From contig NZ_RKLN01000001.1 of NCBI RefSeq assembly GCF_004011835.1, positions 620,001 to 684,000 on the forward strand: a stretch of 64,000 nt of DNA. The letters run 5' to 3'. This document shows, one piece after another, positions 43,378 through 53,971 of this stretch. Source of the stretch: Rhodococcus spongiicola (GTDB taxonomy: Bacteria; Actinomycetota; Actinomycetes; Mycobacteriales; Mycobacteriaceae). The notes under the pieces were generated by a model that saw only the letters and a program-made list of their open reading frames with translations, ran no database searches and was not told the DNA's origin. Position 1 is the stretch's first letter. Every line of letters starts with the position of its first letter. The translations under genes were made by a program, and so were the position numbers.

Positions 43378-43447
43378 GGCATCTATCTTGCCGCACTCTG
43401 TCCCGCCTGCGCGCGTCCGGTCTGGTCGGGCCTGTCATGCTGGTTCC

Positions 43448-44266
43448 GTGAATCCCCGCCGCGCCTCACGCCTACTCGCGATCGCAGCGTTGTTTCTGAC
43501 CGCCGTCTTGCTCGCCGGGTGCTCCGGGGGCTCCTCTGCCGCACCGCCGGCGGGCACGGTCATCGCCGAGCGCCTGCGGACGGAGATCATCCGCGAGCTG
43601 CCGCACGACCCGACCGCGTTCACCCAGGGCCTCGAGATATCCGGCGACACCCTCTACGAGAGCACCGGACGCGTCGGCCAGTCGTGGGTGCGGGCCACGT
43701 TGCTGGACTCCGGCGCCGAACTGGCGCGTGCCGACCTGATGCCGCCGTTGTTCGGGGAGGGCATCACGGTCACCGGGGACACGCTGTGGCAGATCACGTG
43801 GAAGAACGGGGTCGCGATCGCCCGCGACCGCACCACCCTCGCCCAGCAGCGGCAGGTCCACTACAACGGCGAGGGCTGGGGTCTGTGCGCGCAGGCTGAT
43901 CGGCTGGTGATGAGCAACGGCTCGGACGCCCTGGCGTTCCGGGATCCCGTGTCGTTCGACGTGATCGGGTCGGTCGACGTCACGCTCGACGGACGACCGA
44001 TCGACCGGCTCAACGAACTCGACTGCAATAGTGACGGTTTCGTGTACGCCAACGTGTGGACCACGGACCAGATCGTGAAGATCGACCCAACAACGGGTGT
44101 CGTGGCGGCGCAGATCGATGCCTCGAACCTCGAGGACGCGCTGCCGTCGGACCAACGCGATGGCATCGACGTCCTCAACGGCATCGCGCAGGTCCCCGGC
44201 ACCGACCGGTTCCTCGTCACCGGGAAGTTGTGGCCGCGCATGTTCGAGGTTCGTTTCGTCTCCTGA
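43448..44266 (+). CDS. Glutaminyl-peptide cyclotransferase lipoprotein
   Basis: A 272-residue protein with a lipoprotein signal (LLAGC, Cys at about 24) and a plant-type glutaminyl cyclase beta-propeller: HDPTAFTQGLEISGDTLYESTGRVGQSWVRATLLDSG, then WQITWKNGVAIARDRTT, YNGEGWGLC and NELDCNSDGFVYANVWTTDQIVKIDPTTG. It would convert N-terminal Gln of exported peptides to pyroglutamate at the cell surface. GTG at 43448. Divergent from DUF3027. Confidence 0.88.
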   Translation: MNPRRASRLLAIAALFLTAVLLAGCSGGSSAAPPAGTVIAERLRTEIIRELPHDPTAFTQGLEISGDTLYESTGRVGQSWVRATLLDSGAELARADLMPPLFGEGITVTGDTLWQITWKNGVAIARDRTTLAQQRQVHYNGEGWGLCAQADRLVMSNGSDALAFRDPVSFDVIGSVDVTLDGRPIDRLNELDCNSDGFVYANVWTTDQIVKIDPTTGVVAAQIDASNLEDALPSDQRDGIDVLNGIAQVPGTDRFLVTGKLWPRMFEVRFVS

Positions 44267-44356
44267 ACGGGCCGTGCACGGTTCTGACACGTCCGTGCAA
44301 CAGGAAACAGACCGCCCGGGTCGAACAATGTCCACGGACTAGGCCAGAATTGGGGA

Positions 44357-46090
44357 GTGACCGGACCCCGCGAACCCCACGACGCGTACCGGCGTGGGCA
44401 GGAACCGGGCGGCCCCGCGCCTGAACGGCATCCCGGCTACGACAACTACCCTCCGTCACGACGCACCGCAGCGCGCCGGACGCCGCTGCCGCCGCTGCAT
44501 CCTGTGAACCAGCCGCCTCGCTCGGTGCCGGGACGCAGCGCCGCAGCCCCGGGCGAAGGCGTGCCCCCGGGCGAAGGCGTGCCCCCGGGCGAAGGCGTGG
44601 CCCCGGGCGAAGGCGTGGCCCCGGGCGAAGGCACAGCCGCCGATGCCGACCGTGGTGCGCCGAAGCCACCGCCGATGCCCCGCAGGCTCACGGTCACGCG
44701 GGTCGCGGCGATGCGTAGCCGCGAGCTGACCAACAAGGGCATCGCCAGCTTCCGCCGAGCGGCTACTGCGGACGGCGCCGACAAGTCCGGGCTGACGGCG
44801 CTGACGTACGCGGTGATGGCGAACTTCGCGACCGATGCGACGATCGCCGTCGCGCTCGCCAACACCCTCTTCTTCTCCGCTGCGACGGGCGAGGACAAGA
44901 CGAAGGTCGCCCTCTACCTGTTGATCACGATCGCGCCGTTCGCAGTGATCGCGCCGCTGATCGGCCCGGCCCTCGACCGGTTGCAGCGAGGTCGACGGAT
45001 CGCGCTCGCGTCGTCGTTCGCGCTGCGGACAGTGCTCGCGGTCGTGCTCGTCTTCAACTTCGACAGTTGGGCGCTGTACCCGTGCGCACTCGCGATGATG
45101 GTGCTCAGTAAATCGTTCTCGGTGCTCAAGAGCGCGGTGACGCCACGCGTGCTGCCACCGGAGATCGACCTTGTGCGGGTCAACTCCCGCTTGACCGTGT
45201 TCGGCCTGGTCGGCGGCACGATCGGGGCCGGTGCGCTGGCCGCCGCGGTGGCCTTCGTGACCGGATCCTCGACCGGTGTGCTGTGGTTGACGGTGCTGGT
45301 CACCGCATTCGGGGCGTACCTGAGCATGCGGATCCCGGCCTGGGTCGAGGTCACCGAGGGTGAGGTCCCGGCCACACTGACCTTCCACGGCGACAACTCC
45401 CCGACCGAACTGATCGACGTCGGTACGACCAGCAAGCCTGGCAGGCGCCGTCAACCACTCGGCCGCGCGGTGGTCACAGGGCTGTGGGGCAACGGCTCGA
45501 TCCGGGTCCTCACGGGCTTTCTGACCTTGTACATCGCCTTCGTCGCGAAGGCCAGCACCGGCCATGACGCGCTGATGCAGGCCGCGATGCTCGGTCTCGT
45601 CGGCGCCGCCGCAGCGATCGGCAACTTCGCCGGCAACGCGACCGGCGCCCGCCTCGAACTGGGCCGGCCCGCGGTCCTGGTGCTGCGGTGTACCGCCGCG
45701 GTGACGCTGGCCGCGATCCTCGTGGCGGTAACCGGTAACCTGCTCGCGGCGGTGTTGGCGGCGTTCGTCGCGTCGGCCGGTAGCGCGCTCGCGAAGGTGT
45801 CGCTGGACGCGTCACTGCAGCAGGACCTGCCGGAGGCGTCGATCGCATCCGGATTCGGCCGTTCCGAGACCGTCCTGCAGCTCAGCTGGGTGCTCGGCGG
45901 CACGCTCGGCGTCATGCTGCCGACCGACCTATGGGTCGGCTTCACGGTCGTGTCGGTGGTGCTCTCGATCGGCCTGATTCAGACGATCCTGACTTACCGT
46001 GGGGCGACCCTGCTTCCTGGCCTGGGCGGCAACCGTCCCGAACACGTCAACCCCGAGACCACCGTCGGCCACAACCGCCGCACCGACTGA
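44357..46090 (+). CDS. MFS-type membrane protein with PGEGV repeat tail (Rv0876c-like)
   Basis: A 577-residue protein. Residues 1-115 are a disordered, Pro-rich cytoplasmic region with five PGEGV/PPGEGV repeats. About 12 membrane helices follow, with MFS features (DRLQRGRRIALASSFALRTVLA after helix 2, and a second half from about 370). M. tuberculosis Rv0876c is the likely counterpart (recalled). GTG at 44357 has GGGGA upstream. Substrate unknown. DUF2771 follows on the same strand. Confidence 0.8.
   Translation: MTGPREPHDAYRRGQEPGGPAPERHPGYDNYPPSRRTAARRTPLPPLHPVNQPPRSVPGRSAAAPGEGVPPGEGVPPGEGVAPGEGVAPGEGTAADADRGAPKPPPMPRRLTVTRVAAMRSRELTNKGIASFRRAATADGADKSGLTALTYAVMANFATDATIAVALANTLFFSAATGEDKTKVALYLLITIAPFAVIAPLIGPALDRLQRGRRIALASSFALRTVLAVVLVFNFDSWALYPCALAMMVLSKSFSVLKSAVTPRVLPPEIDLVRVNSRLTVFGLVGGTIGAGALAAAVAFVTGSSTGVLWLTVLVTAFGAYLSMRIPAWVEVTEGEVPATLTFHGDNSPTELIDVGTTSKPGRRRQPLGRAVVTGLWGNGSIRVLTGFLTLYIAFVAKASTGHDALMQAAMLGLVGAAAAIGNFAGNATGARLELGRPAVLVLRCTAAVTLAAILVAVTGNLLAAVLAAFVASAGSALAKVSLDASLQQDLPEASIASGFGRSETVLQLSWVLGGTLGVMLPTDLWVGFTVVSVVLSIGLIQTILTYRGATLLPGLGGNRPEHVNPETTVGHNRRTD
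44546..44635. repeat. 18-bp in-frame tandem repeat (x5)
   Basis: GCCCCGGGCGAAGGCGTG-like units start at 44546, 44564, 44582, 44600 and 44618. As 18 is a multiple of three, the repeat encodes a PGEGV array without breaking the frame. Confidence 0.9.
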
Positions 46091-46113
46091 CCCGAGAACG
46101 AGAGACGAAATCG

Positions 46114-46614
46114 ATGATGCAAGCCCGGACAAAGCAGATTCTCGCGCTGATCACAGCGGTGGTGGTGGTATCCGCGGCGGGTCTAGCAGGGGTCGTGGCC
46201 TACCTCGTCGGGAACGCGGAGGAGAGGCTGCCGACCATCACGGCGTTCGCGAAGCAGGAAACCGCGACCGTCGAGCCCGGCTTCTGCGACCAGATGCTGC
46301 GGTGCGCGGGACTCGAGGTCATCGAGCTCCCGGTACCGGAGGGTTATCCCTTGCAGCTGTCCCTGCCCGAGGAAATCGCGAACTCCGATTGGCGTCTGAG
46401 CGTCCAGATCGGCATCCCCGAGACGCGCGAGGTGTTCGAGGGCTACCAGGACTACAAACCCGGCGAGGCGTACGCGGTGACCATCCCCGGCGCCGAGGGC
46501 GAGCAGTTGATCGGCGCGATCATCCAGCTTCCCGCCCAGGGCGGGCTGGCGCCGGTTTGGGCCATCCAGACGGTGCCGCTGCCGGGCGGTGGAGTAGTCG
46601 TCCCGGCGTCGTAG
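46114..46614 (+). CDS. DUF2771 membrane-anchored protein
   Basis: A 166-residue protein with a single N-terminal membrane helix (about 8-33) and an extracytoplasmic domain with two Cys in FCDQMLRCAGLEV that may form a disulfide. It ends in a Gly/Val-rich strand. Length and position after the MFS gene match DUF2771 (Rv0875c, recalled). ATG at 46114. Function unknown. Confidence 0.78.
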   Translation: MMQARTKQILALITAVVVVSAAGLAGVVAYLVGNAEERLPTITAFAKQETATVEPGFCDQMLRCAGLEVIELPVPEGYPLQLSLPEEIANSDWRLSVQIGIPETREVFEGYQDYKPGEAYAVTIPGAEGEQLIGAIIQLPAQGGLAPVWAIQTVPLPGGGVVVPAS

Positions 46615-46654
46615 TCCCACTTATCCGAGTCCACCAGCTATCCGACCACACACG

Positions 46655-46684
46655 GGAGCCCTCCGGTTTCGACCGGAGGGCTCC
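46655..46684. terminator. Bidirectional terminator with TTCG loop
   Basis: A perfect 13-bp stem (46655-46667 with 46672-46684) closes a TTCG loop and lies between DUF2771 (+) and cspB (-). Confidence 0.85.
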
Positions 46685-46689
46685 AACTT

Positions 46690-47103
46690 TCAGCTGTCGA
46701 GTTCGCGGGCGACCGCGCGCACCACCTCGGAGATCCGCTGCGCGGTCTTGCGGTCCGGGTACTTCCCCTTACGCAAATCCGGCTGGATCTTCGCCTCCAG
46801 CAACGTGATCATGTCCTCGACCATGCCGTGCAGTTCGTCCGGCGTGTGCTTCCGGGACGGGGCCGCGTCCCGGCGGGAACCGCCCTGCCGGACCGAGGGC
46901 GCCGGGCTGAGCACCCTCACACTCAGTGCCTGGGGACCGCGGCGGCCGGCGGCCATGCCGAACTCGACCCTTTGCCCGGCCTTGAGGCCCTCGACGCCTT
47001 CGGGCAACGCGGAAGCACGGACGTAGACATCCTCCCCTTCTTCCTGCGACAGGAAGCCGAAGCCCTTCTCGACGTCGTACCACTTCACCTTGCCGGTAGG
47101 CAC
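46690..47103 (-). CDS. cspB: Cold-shock domain protein CspB (long form)
   Basis: A 137-residue protein. The cold-shock domain (residues 1-68) has the RNP motifs KGFGFL and DVYVRASA. The C-terminal extension ([53 protein letters not shown]) matches the long actinobacterial CspB (Rv0871, recalled). GTG at 47103 gives the canonical PTGKVKWYD start; a GTG at 47112 is also possible. A minus-strand TATACT (47209-47214) is a candidate -10, giving a long leader as is common for cold-shock mRNAs. Confidence 0.9.
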   Translation of the reverse strand: MPTGKVKWYDVEKGFGFLSQEEGEDVYVRASALPEGVEGLKAGQRVEFGMAAGRRGPQALSVRVLSPAPSVRQGGSRRDAAPSRKHTPDELHGMVEDMITLLEAKIQPDLRKGKYPDRKTAQRISEVVRAVARELDS

Positions 47104-47261
47104 CGCGTTCACCCGCTCATCTGAACTGTCGCACCCCGTTTGAGTGCGCGCGTGGATCATGCAAAACAACGCGCCCCACCTGGAGTGCGGGACGCGCGTG
47201 AGAGCCCAAGTATACCGGCAGCGGCGGAGGTCCGGCCCAGTACCGGTCGGTTGGTTGGTCT

Positions 47262-47719
47262 TCAGTCGGCGCCGTCTTCCCTTGCTACCCGGGCCAGTTG
47301 GTCGACGGTCGCGGACGGTCGACGCATGGCCTCGAGAATGGCGGAGAGTTCTTCGTGTCCGAGGACCTGAGCGAGGCGGCCGGCGAAGGCTGCGTGTGCC
47401 GGGTCGATCCGGGAGATCGCGCGGCGCCCGCCTGCGGTCGCCGTGACGAGTTCGGCCCGGCGGTGGGCCGGGTTGGGCTGGTATTCGGCCAGCCCGGCGT
47501 CGACGAGCAGGTCGGCGATCCGTTGCACCCTCTGCTGGGTGATGCCCATCTCACGAGCGATCCAGGCGACGGACAAGGGCTGATCCAGGACGGCCCGAGG
47601 ATCTGCCATCGCGCAGCGGTCAGACCGGCCGGACGTGCGAGGCCCACGGCGACGGCGCACCCGAGAACGGTCGACAACTTCGCCGCCACAACGGACCCCG
47701 TGCCCCGGGGTACGGCCAT
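47262..47719 (-). pseudogene. MarR-family regulator with frameshift
   Basis: The reading frame from ATG 47719 (AVPRGTGSVVAAKL, then LTAARWQILG) breaks at the CCC/GGG run at 47594-47596. The -1-shifted frame continues with the expected [50 protein letters not shown], a complete MarR winged helix, to the stop at 47262. Restoring one G would join QILG-AVLDQPL in frame. The N-terminal helix also looks shorter than usual. It could be a genuine pseudogene, a sequencing or assembly error in a homopolymer, or programmed shifting; the first two are more likely. Confidence 0.75.
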
Positions 47720-47750
47720 CGCGCCAACGCTGGTGGCCTACCGTTGTGAT

Positions 47751-48005
47751 GTGACGAACGGATCGAACCGCGCCGACACCAGCGCACCCGCAGCCAGCGC
47801 ATCCACACGGCCGGGCAAGGGGTTGCTCTATCTCGCCCTCGGCTGTTTCTTCGTCGGGATCGCTGCCATCGTGGCGATCTTCTTCGTCCACGCGCTCACC
47901 GACGGCGCTCCCGGCCTGACGCTCTACCTGCTCACCCTCGCCTGCCCGCTCGGATTCGTCCTCGCGGTCGCGTACGCCCTCCGTTCCGGCCGTCGCAGTC
48001 GCTGA
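47751..48005 (+). CDS. Small two-helix membrane protein
   Basis: An 84-residue protein. GTG at 47751. The Ser/Thr/Ala-rich N-terminus (1-24) leads to two hydrophobic helices (about 25-47 and 56-78) and a basic end (RSGRRSR). Divergent from the frameshifted MarR gene, with only 31 bases between, and 11 bases before yccF. Function unknown. Confidence 0.6.
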   Translation: MTNGSNRADTSAPAASASTRPGKGLLYLALGCFFVGIAAIVAIFFVHALTDGAPGLTLYLLTLACPLGFVLAVAYALRSGRRSR

Positions 48006-48016
48006 AAGGAACGACC

Positions 48017-48406
48017 ATGCGGATCCTGCTGAACATCATCTGGCTGATCTTCGGCGGCCTGTGGCTCGCGCTCGGTTACTTCGTCTTCGGCCTGCTCATG
48101 TGCGTGCTCATCATCACGATCCCGTTCGGCATCGCATCGTTCCGCATTGGCCTCTACGCGCTCTGGCCGTTCGGCAAGACCGTGATCGATAAGCCGACGG
48201 CGGGTGTTGCGTCGCTGATCGGCAACGTCATCTGGCTGATCCTGGCGGGTATCTGGCTGGCGATCGGCCACATCGCCTCCGCCATACTGATGGCGATCAC
48301 CATCATCGGCATCCCTCTCGCGATCGCGAACCTGAAGATGATCCCGGTCTCGCTGATGCCGCTCGGCAAGGAGATAGTGGACGCGGGATCAGATCCCCGC
48401 AATTAG
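48017..48406 (+). CDS. yccF: YccF-family membrane protein
   Basis: A 129-residue protein with two repeated YccF units: NIIWLIFGGLWLALGY with TIPFGIASFRIGLYALWPFGK, then NVIWLILAGIWLAIGH with GIPLAIANLKMIPVSLMPLGK. Four membrane helices. Function unknown. ATG at 48017 has GAAAGGA upstream. Confidence 0.88.
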   Translation: MRILLNIIWLIFGGLWLALGYFVFGLLMCVLIITIPFGIASFRIGLYALWPFGKTVIDKPTAGVASLIGNVIWLILAGIWLAIGHIASAILMAITIIGIPLAIANLKMIPVSLMPLGKEIVDAGSDPRN

Positions 48407-49590
<1,184 letters not shown>

Positions 49591-49594
49591 GCAG

Positions 49595-49627
49595 AAAGGG
49601 CCCCTCACCGACGGTGAGGGGCCCTTT
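49595..49627. terminator. Bidirectional terminator after rpf
   Basis: A perfect 15-bp stem (49595-49609 with 49613-49627), 3-base loop and T-rich ends on both strands, between rpf (+) and a small leftward gene. Confidence 0.85.
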
Positions 49628-49641
49628 CGTATGCGCGTATG

Positions 49642-49830
49642 TCAGCGGTTGATCACGGTGTGCGGGTGCACGTACGGCAAGGAGTCCACCGGGAGCGGGA
49701 ACTCCGTCTCCTCGCCGAACGGCGAGAGGTTCCCGGCACGGCTGGACGACAACTCCGTAACCGCGTGATCTCCGTCCGCGGTTTCCGGCCACCCTGGATC
49801 GACATAGCGCTTCTTCGAATTGTTAGCCAC
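49642..49830 (-). CDS. Small conserved protein (Rv0863-like)
   Basis: A 62-residue basic/acidic protein with no signal or membrane helix: KKRYVDPGWPE, then AVTELSSSRAGNLSPFGEETEFPLPVDSLPYVHPHTVINR. GTG at 49830. Its position, opposite the helicase-associated gene, fits M. tuberculosis Rv0863 (recalled). Function unknown. Confidence 0.6.
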   Translation of the reverse strand: MANNSKKRYVDPGWPETADGDHAVTELSSSRAGNLSPFGEETEFPLPVDSLPYVHPHTVINR

Positions 49831-49890
49831 GCGCCCATTTTGGCAGGAGCCCGCGCCGTGGTACACCCCAGGTCATTAATCTCATAGTCG

Positions 49891-52200
49891 ATGACCTCTA
49901 CGCATGGCACCGAGGGCGGCTCGGGAACCGCGCACCCAGGGATGGCACCGACCCTGACCGACTGGTTGACCGACCGCACGGATGCCGAACTCACTGAACT
50001 GCTGCGACTGCGTCCGGACCTGGCCGTGCCCCCACCTGCGACCTGCGCCGTGCTGGCCGGCCGCGCCGAGCAACGAGCCTCGGTGATGCGTGCCGCCGAC
50101 ACGCTGAACACACTCGAATTCGGCCTGCTGGAGGTCCTGTCACTCGAACAGGCCGACCAGACCCCCGTGGCGCGCAGCCACCTGGACGACGCCTTTGCAG
50201 ATCGCGCATCGAAGAAAAGCCTCGACAAGGCGCTGTCCCACCTGCGCAGCCTCGCGCTGGTGTGGGGCGACGGCGGCCGTCTCCGCATCGCGCGGGCCGC
50301 GGCCGACGCATTGCCCTGGCGGACCGGCCGCGCCCACACCGGAACCGACGCGATGACCGAGACCGAGATCCGGGCTGCGCTCGCAGAGATCGAACCGAGC
50401 GAGCGCGATCTACTGACCACACTCGCCCGGTCGTCGCCGCTCGGCCGCACCCGCGACGCTGCGCCCGGGACCTCACCGGACCGGCCCGTCCAACGTCTGC
50501 TCAGCCGCGGACTGCTGCATTGGATCGATGCCGAAACCGTCGAACTGCCGACTCAGGTGGGTCAGGTGCTGCGCGACGAGGCCGTCTACGATCCCGCGTC
50601 GCCGACCCCGCCACCGTTCGCCGGGCGCAAACAGAAGCTGACCGACGTGAACGCTGCGGCGGCCGGGGAAGCGATGGAACTGATCCGGCACTGTGAGGAC
50701 CTCGTCGCAGCGCTCGGCGACGCCCCGGCACCAGCCCTCAAGGCCGGCGGTCTCGGTGTGCGGGAACTGCGGCGGCTGTCGAAGGCTGTCGGGATCGACG
50801 AGGCGCGGATCGGCCTGCTCCTCGAACTGCTCGCCGGCGCCGGTCTGATCGCCAGCGGGATCCCTGAGCCCACGCCACCCACCGACGTCGACGAATACTG
50901 GGCGCCGACGGTTGCAGTCACCGGATGGCTCAGCGCCGGCACCGCTCGCCGCTGGGCGACCATTGCCGGGGCCTGGCTGGCATTGCCGCGTCGGCCGTGG
51001 ATGATCGGCAGCCGCGATACCACTGACAAGCCGATCTCCGCGCTGTCCGAGGAGGTGCGGGCCCCCGGTGCACCGCAAGAGCGCAGGTTCCTGCTCGAAC
51101 TGCTCGCCGACGCCGGGGCGCGGGACCTGCCGGCGAGCGAGGCGAGTCGGCTACTGGCATGGCGACGCCCCCGCTGGGCGGGCCGACTGGGTCCGCACAT
51201 CGTCGAACGCATGCTCGACGAGGCACGAACACTGGGCCTGGTCGCGCACGGAGCACTCAGCTCCCCGGGCAAAGCACTGCTGCACGGCGGCGATGCAGTG
51301 GCCGAATTGGACGCGGCCCTCCCCGAGCCGATCGACTACGTGCTCGTGCAGGCCGACCTCACCGTCGTCGCACCCGGACCGTTGATCCCGGAACTAACCG
51401 AGCAGATCACGCTCGTGGCCGACGTCGAATCCGCGGGAGCGGCGTCGATGTACCGGATCAGCGAGTCCAGCATCCGCCGCGCGCTCGACGCCGGACATAC
51501 CGCGTCCGAACTGCAGACGCTGTTCGCGACCCGGTCCAAGACCCCTGTCCCGCAGTCGCTGATCTACCTGATCGACGACGTCGCCCGCCGGCACGGCCGG
51601 CTCCGGGCCGGGGTCGCGGCCTCGTTCATCCGCTGCGAGGACCCGGCACTGCTCGCGGAGGTGCTTTCCTCCCCCGTCGCCGACCAGCTCGCTTTGCGCT
51701 CCCTCGCCCCGACCGTCGTCATCTCTCAGGCCCCCCTCGGGGAGGTCCTGGCTGAGCTGCGGGCCGTCGGATTCGCCCCGGCCGGCGAGGACTCGAGCGG
51801 CACCCTGGTCGATCTGCGCCCGCGCGGGGCCCGGGTTCCCACCCCGCGGACGGCACGGGTGCGCGCGCCGGCGGTTCCCACCGACGAGCAGCTCGAAACG
51901 CTGGTGCGGTCGCTGCGTGCCGGGGATCGGGCGGCGGAGTCCCTCGGGTCCTCTGGACCATCGCTACGCAGCGACGGCACCCGCGCCTCGACCGCGGCGA
52001 CGATCACGCTGCTGCAGACGGCGACTGCAGTACGTCGACAGGTCACGATCGGCTACGTCGACGCGCAGGGTGTCGCGTCGCACCGCATCGTCCAACCGGT
52101 GAGTGTCGGTGGCGGGCAGCTGGACGCGCTCGATCCGACGACCGGTGAGACGCGCCGCTTCATGCTGCACCGGATCACGTCCGTCGCGCTCACGGACTGA
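49891..52200 (+). CDS. Helicase-associated protein with C-terminal WYL-like domain (Rv0862c-like)
   Basis: A 769-residue protein. The N-terminal 200 residues are helical with winged-helix-like repeats (ERDLLTTLARSSPLGR, then VQRLLSRGLLHWIDAE). The C-terminus (about 700-769) resembles a WYL domain (ATAVRRQVTIGYVDAQGVASHRIVQPVSVGGGQLDALDPTTGETRRFMLHRI). Homologues are annotated as helicase-associated because they sit beside the XPB gene, as here (100 bases upstream). ATG at 49891. It may regulate or partner with XPB in DNA repair (inference). Confidence 0.82.
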   Translation: MTSTHGTEGGSGTAHPGMAPTLTDWLTDRTDAELTELLRLRPDLAVPPPATCAVLAGRAEQRASVMRAADTLNTLEFGLLEVLSLEQADQTPVARSHLDDAFADRASKKSLDKALSHLRSLALVWGDGGRLRIARAAADALPWRTGRAHTGTDAMTETEIRAALAEIEPSERDLLTTLARSSPLGRTRDAAPGTSPDRPVQRLLSRGLLHWIDAETVELPTQVGQVLRDEAVYDPASPTPPPFAGRKQKLTDVNAAAAGEAMELIRHCEDLVAALGDAPAPALKAGGLGVRELRRLSKAVGIDEARIGLLLELLAGAGLIASGIPEPTPPTDVDEYWAPTVAVTGWLSAGTARRWATIAGAWLALPRRPWMIGSRDTTDKPISALSEEVRAPGAPQERRFLLELLADAGARDLPASEASRLLAWRRPRWAGRLGPHIVERMLDEARTLGLVAHGALSSPGKALLHGGDAVAELDAALPEPIDYVLVQADLTVVAPGPLIPELTEQITLVADVESAGAASMYRISESSIRRALDAGHTASELQTLFATRSKTPVPQSLIYLIDDVARRHGRLRAGVAASFIRCEDPALLAEVLSSPVADQLALRSLAPTVVISQAPLGEVLAELRAVGFAPAGEDSSGTLVDLRPRGARVPTPRTARVRAPAVPTDEQLETLVRSLRAGDRAAESLGSSGPSLRSDGTRASTAATITLLQTATAVRRQVTIGYVDAQGVASHRIVQPVSVGGGQLDALDPTTGETRRFMLHRITSVALTD

Positions 52201-52300
52201 CCGTCTCGACGAGCGATCTCTTCCGACCGAGGCAGGCCATATGGCAGGACGCCACCGTCGCCTGGACAATGGTTTGGTTACCGTCTGTGAGGAGGCGCAA

Positions 52301-53959
52301 GTGACCGACGGCCCGCTGATCGTCCAGTCCGACAAGACGTTGCTGCTCGAGGTCGAGCACGAGCGTGCCGATGAGGCGCGACAGGCGATCGCGCCGTTCG
52401 CCGAACTCGAGCGCGCCCCCGAACACGTTCACACGTACAGGATCACCCCACTCGCACTGTGGAACGCCCGCGCGGCCGGACACGACGCCGAGCAGGTTGT
52501 CGACGCCCTCGTGACGTTCTCCCGGTTCGCCGTGCCGCAGCCACTGCTGGTCGACATCGTCGACACCATGGCCCGCTACGGCCGCCTGCAACTGGTGAAG
52601 AACCCGGCGCACGGCCTCACCCTGGTCAGTCTCGACCGCGCCGTGCTGACCGAGGTGACCCGACACAAGAAGATCGCCCCGATGCTCGGCGCGAGGATCG
52701 ACGACGACACCGTCATCGTCCATCCCAGCGAGCGCGGTCACCTCAAGCAGGTGCTGCTCAAGATCGGCTGGCCGGCCGAGGACCTCGCCGGCTACGTCGA
52801 CGGCGAGGCCCACCCGATCGACCTCGCCTTCGAGGAAGGCCACTGGCAGCTGCGCGACTACCAGAAGATGGCGGCCGAATCGTTCTGGGCCGGCGGCTCC
52901 GGTGTGGTGGTGCTGCCCTGCGGTGCGGGGAAGACGATCGTCGGCGCGGCGGCGATGGCCGAGGCGAAGGCGACCACCCTGATCCTGGTCACCAACACCG
53001 TCGCCGGACGGCAGTGGAAGCGCGAGCTGATCGCGCGCACCTCGCTCACCGAGGAGGAGATCGGCGAGTACTCGGGCGAGAAGAAAGAGATCCGTCCGGT
53101 CACGATCGCGACCTATCAGGTAATCACCCGCAAGTCGAAGGGTGAGTACAGGCACCTCGAGCTCTTCGATTCCCGCGACTGGGGCCTGGTGATCTACGAC
53201 GAGGTGCACCTGCTGCCTGCACCGGTGTTCCGGATGACCGCCGACCTGCAGTCGCGCCGCCGTCTCGGTCTCACCGCGACGCTGGTCCGGGAGGACGGGC
53301 GCGAAGGCGACGTGTTCTCGCTGATCGGGCCCAAGCGCTACGACGCCCCGTGGAAGGACATCGAGGCGCAGGGGTGGATCGCACCGGCGGACTGTGTCGA
53401 GGTGCGGGTGACCCTGACAGACGCCGAGCGAATGGAGTATGCGACCGCCGAACCGGAAGAGCGCTACAAGTTGTGTTCGACGGCGCACACCAAGATCGCG
53501 GTCGTGAAGTCGATTCTCGACAAGCACCCGGACGCGCCCACCCTCATCATCGGCGCGTATCTGGACCAACTCGAGGAGCTGGGCGAAGCCTTGGACGCCC
53601 CCGTCATCCAGGGTTCCACGCGAAGCACCGAACGCGAGGCGCTGTTCGACAAGTTCCGAGCAGGCGAGATCCAGACGCTGGTCGTGAGCAAGGTCGCGAA
53701 TTTCTCGATCGACCTGCCGGAGGCATCGGTGGCGGTGCAGGTGTCGGGCACATTCGGCTCGCGACAGGAGGAGGCACAGCGGCTGGGCCGACTCCTGCGT
53801 CCGAAGCATGACGGCGGTCAGGCACACTTCTACTCGGTGGTCGCTCGGGACACGCTCGACACCGAGTACGCCGCCCACCGTCAACGCTTCCTTGCCGAGC
53901 AGGGCTATGCGTACCGCATCACCGACGCCGACGACCTGCTCGGCCCGACCCTCGGATAG
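52301..53959 (+). CDS. ercc3: XPB/Ssl2-type DNA helicase
   Basis: A 552-residue SF2 helicase. GTG at 52301 follows GAGGAGG and matches the mycobacterial start (TDGPLIVQSDKT). The damage-recognition-like N-domain precedes Walker A PCGAGKT (about residue 206), DEVH in YDEVHLLP (about 300), the RED motif (VREDGREGD), and motifs V/VI in VVSKVANFSIDLPEA and SRQEEAQRLGRLLRP. The family is the bacterial XPB of DNA repair, a 3'-5' helicase with annealing activity in M. tuberculosis. Operon with the upstream gene. Confidence 0.95.
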   Translation: MTDGPLIVQSDKTLLLEVEHERADEARQAIAPFAELERAPEHVHTYRITPLALWNARAAGHDAEQVVDALVTFSRFAVPQPLLVDIVDTMARYGRLQLVKNPAHGLTLVSLDRAVLTEVTRHKKIAPMLGARIDDDTVIVHPSERGHLKQVLLKIGWPAEDLAGYVDGEAHPIDLAFEEGHWQLRDYQKMAAESFWAGGSGVVVLPCGAGKTIVGAAAMAEAKATTLILVTNTVAGRQWKRELIARTSLTEEEIGEYSGEKKEIRPVTIATYQVITRKSKGEYRHLELFDSRDWGLVIYDEVHLLPAPVFRMTADLQSRRRLGLTATLVREDGREGDVFSLIGPKRYDAPWKDIEAQGWIAPADCVEVRVTLTDAERMEYATAEPEERYKLCSTAHTKIAVVKSILDKHPDAPTLIIGAYLDQLEELGEALDAPVIQGSTRSTEREALFDKFRAGEIQTLVVSKVANFSIDLPEASVAVQVSGTFGSRQEEAQRLGRLLRPKHDGGQAHFYSVVARDTLDTEYAAHRQRFLAEQGYAYRITDADDLLGPTLG

Positions 53960-53971
53960 GACCTCTCACCC

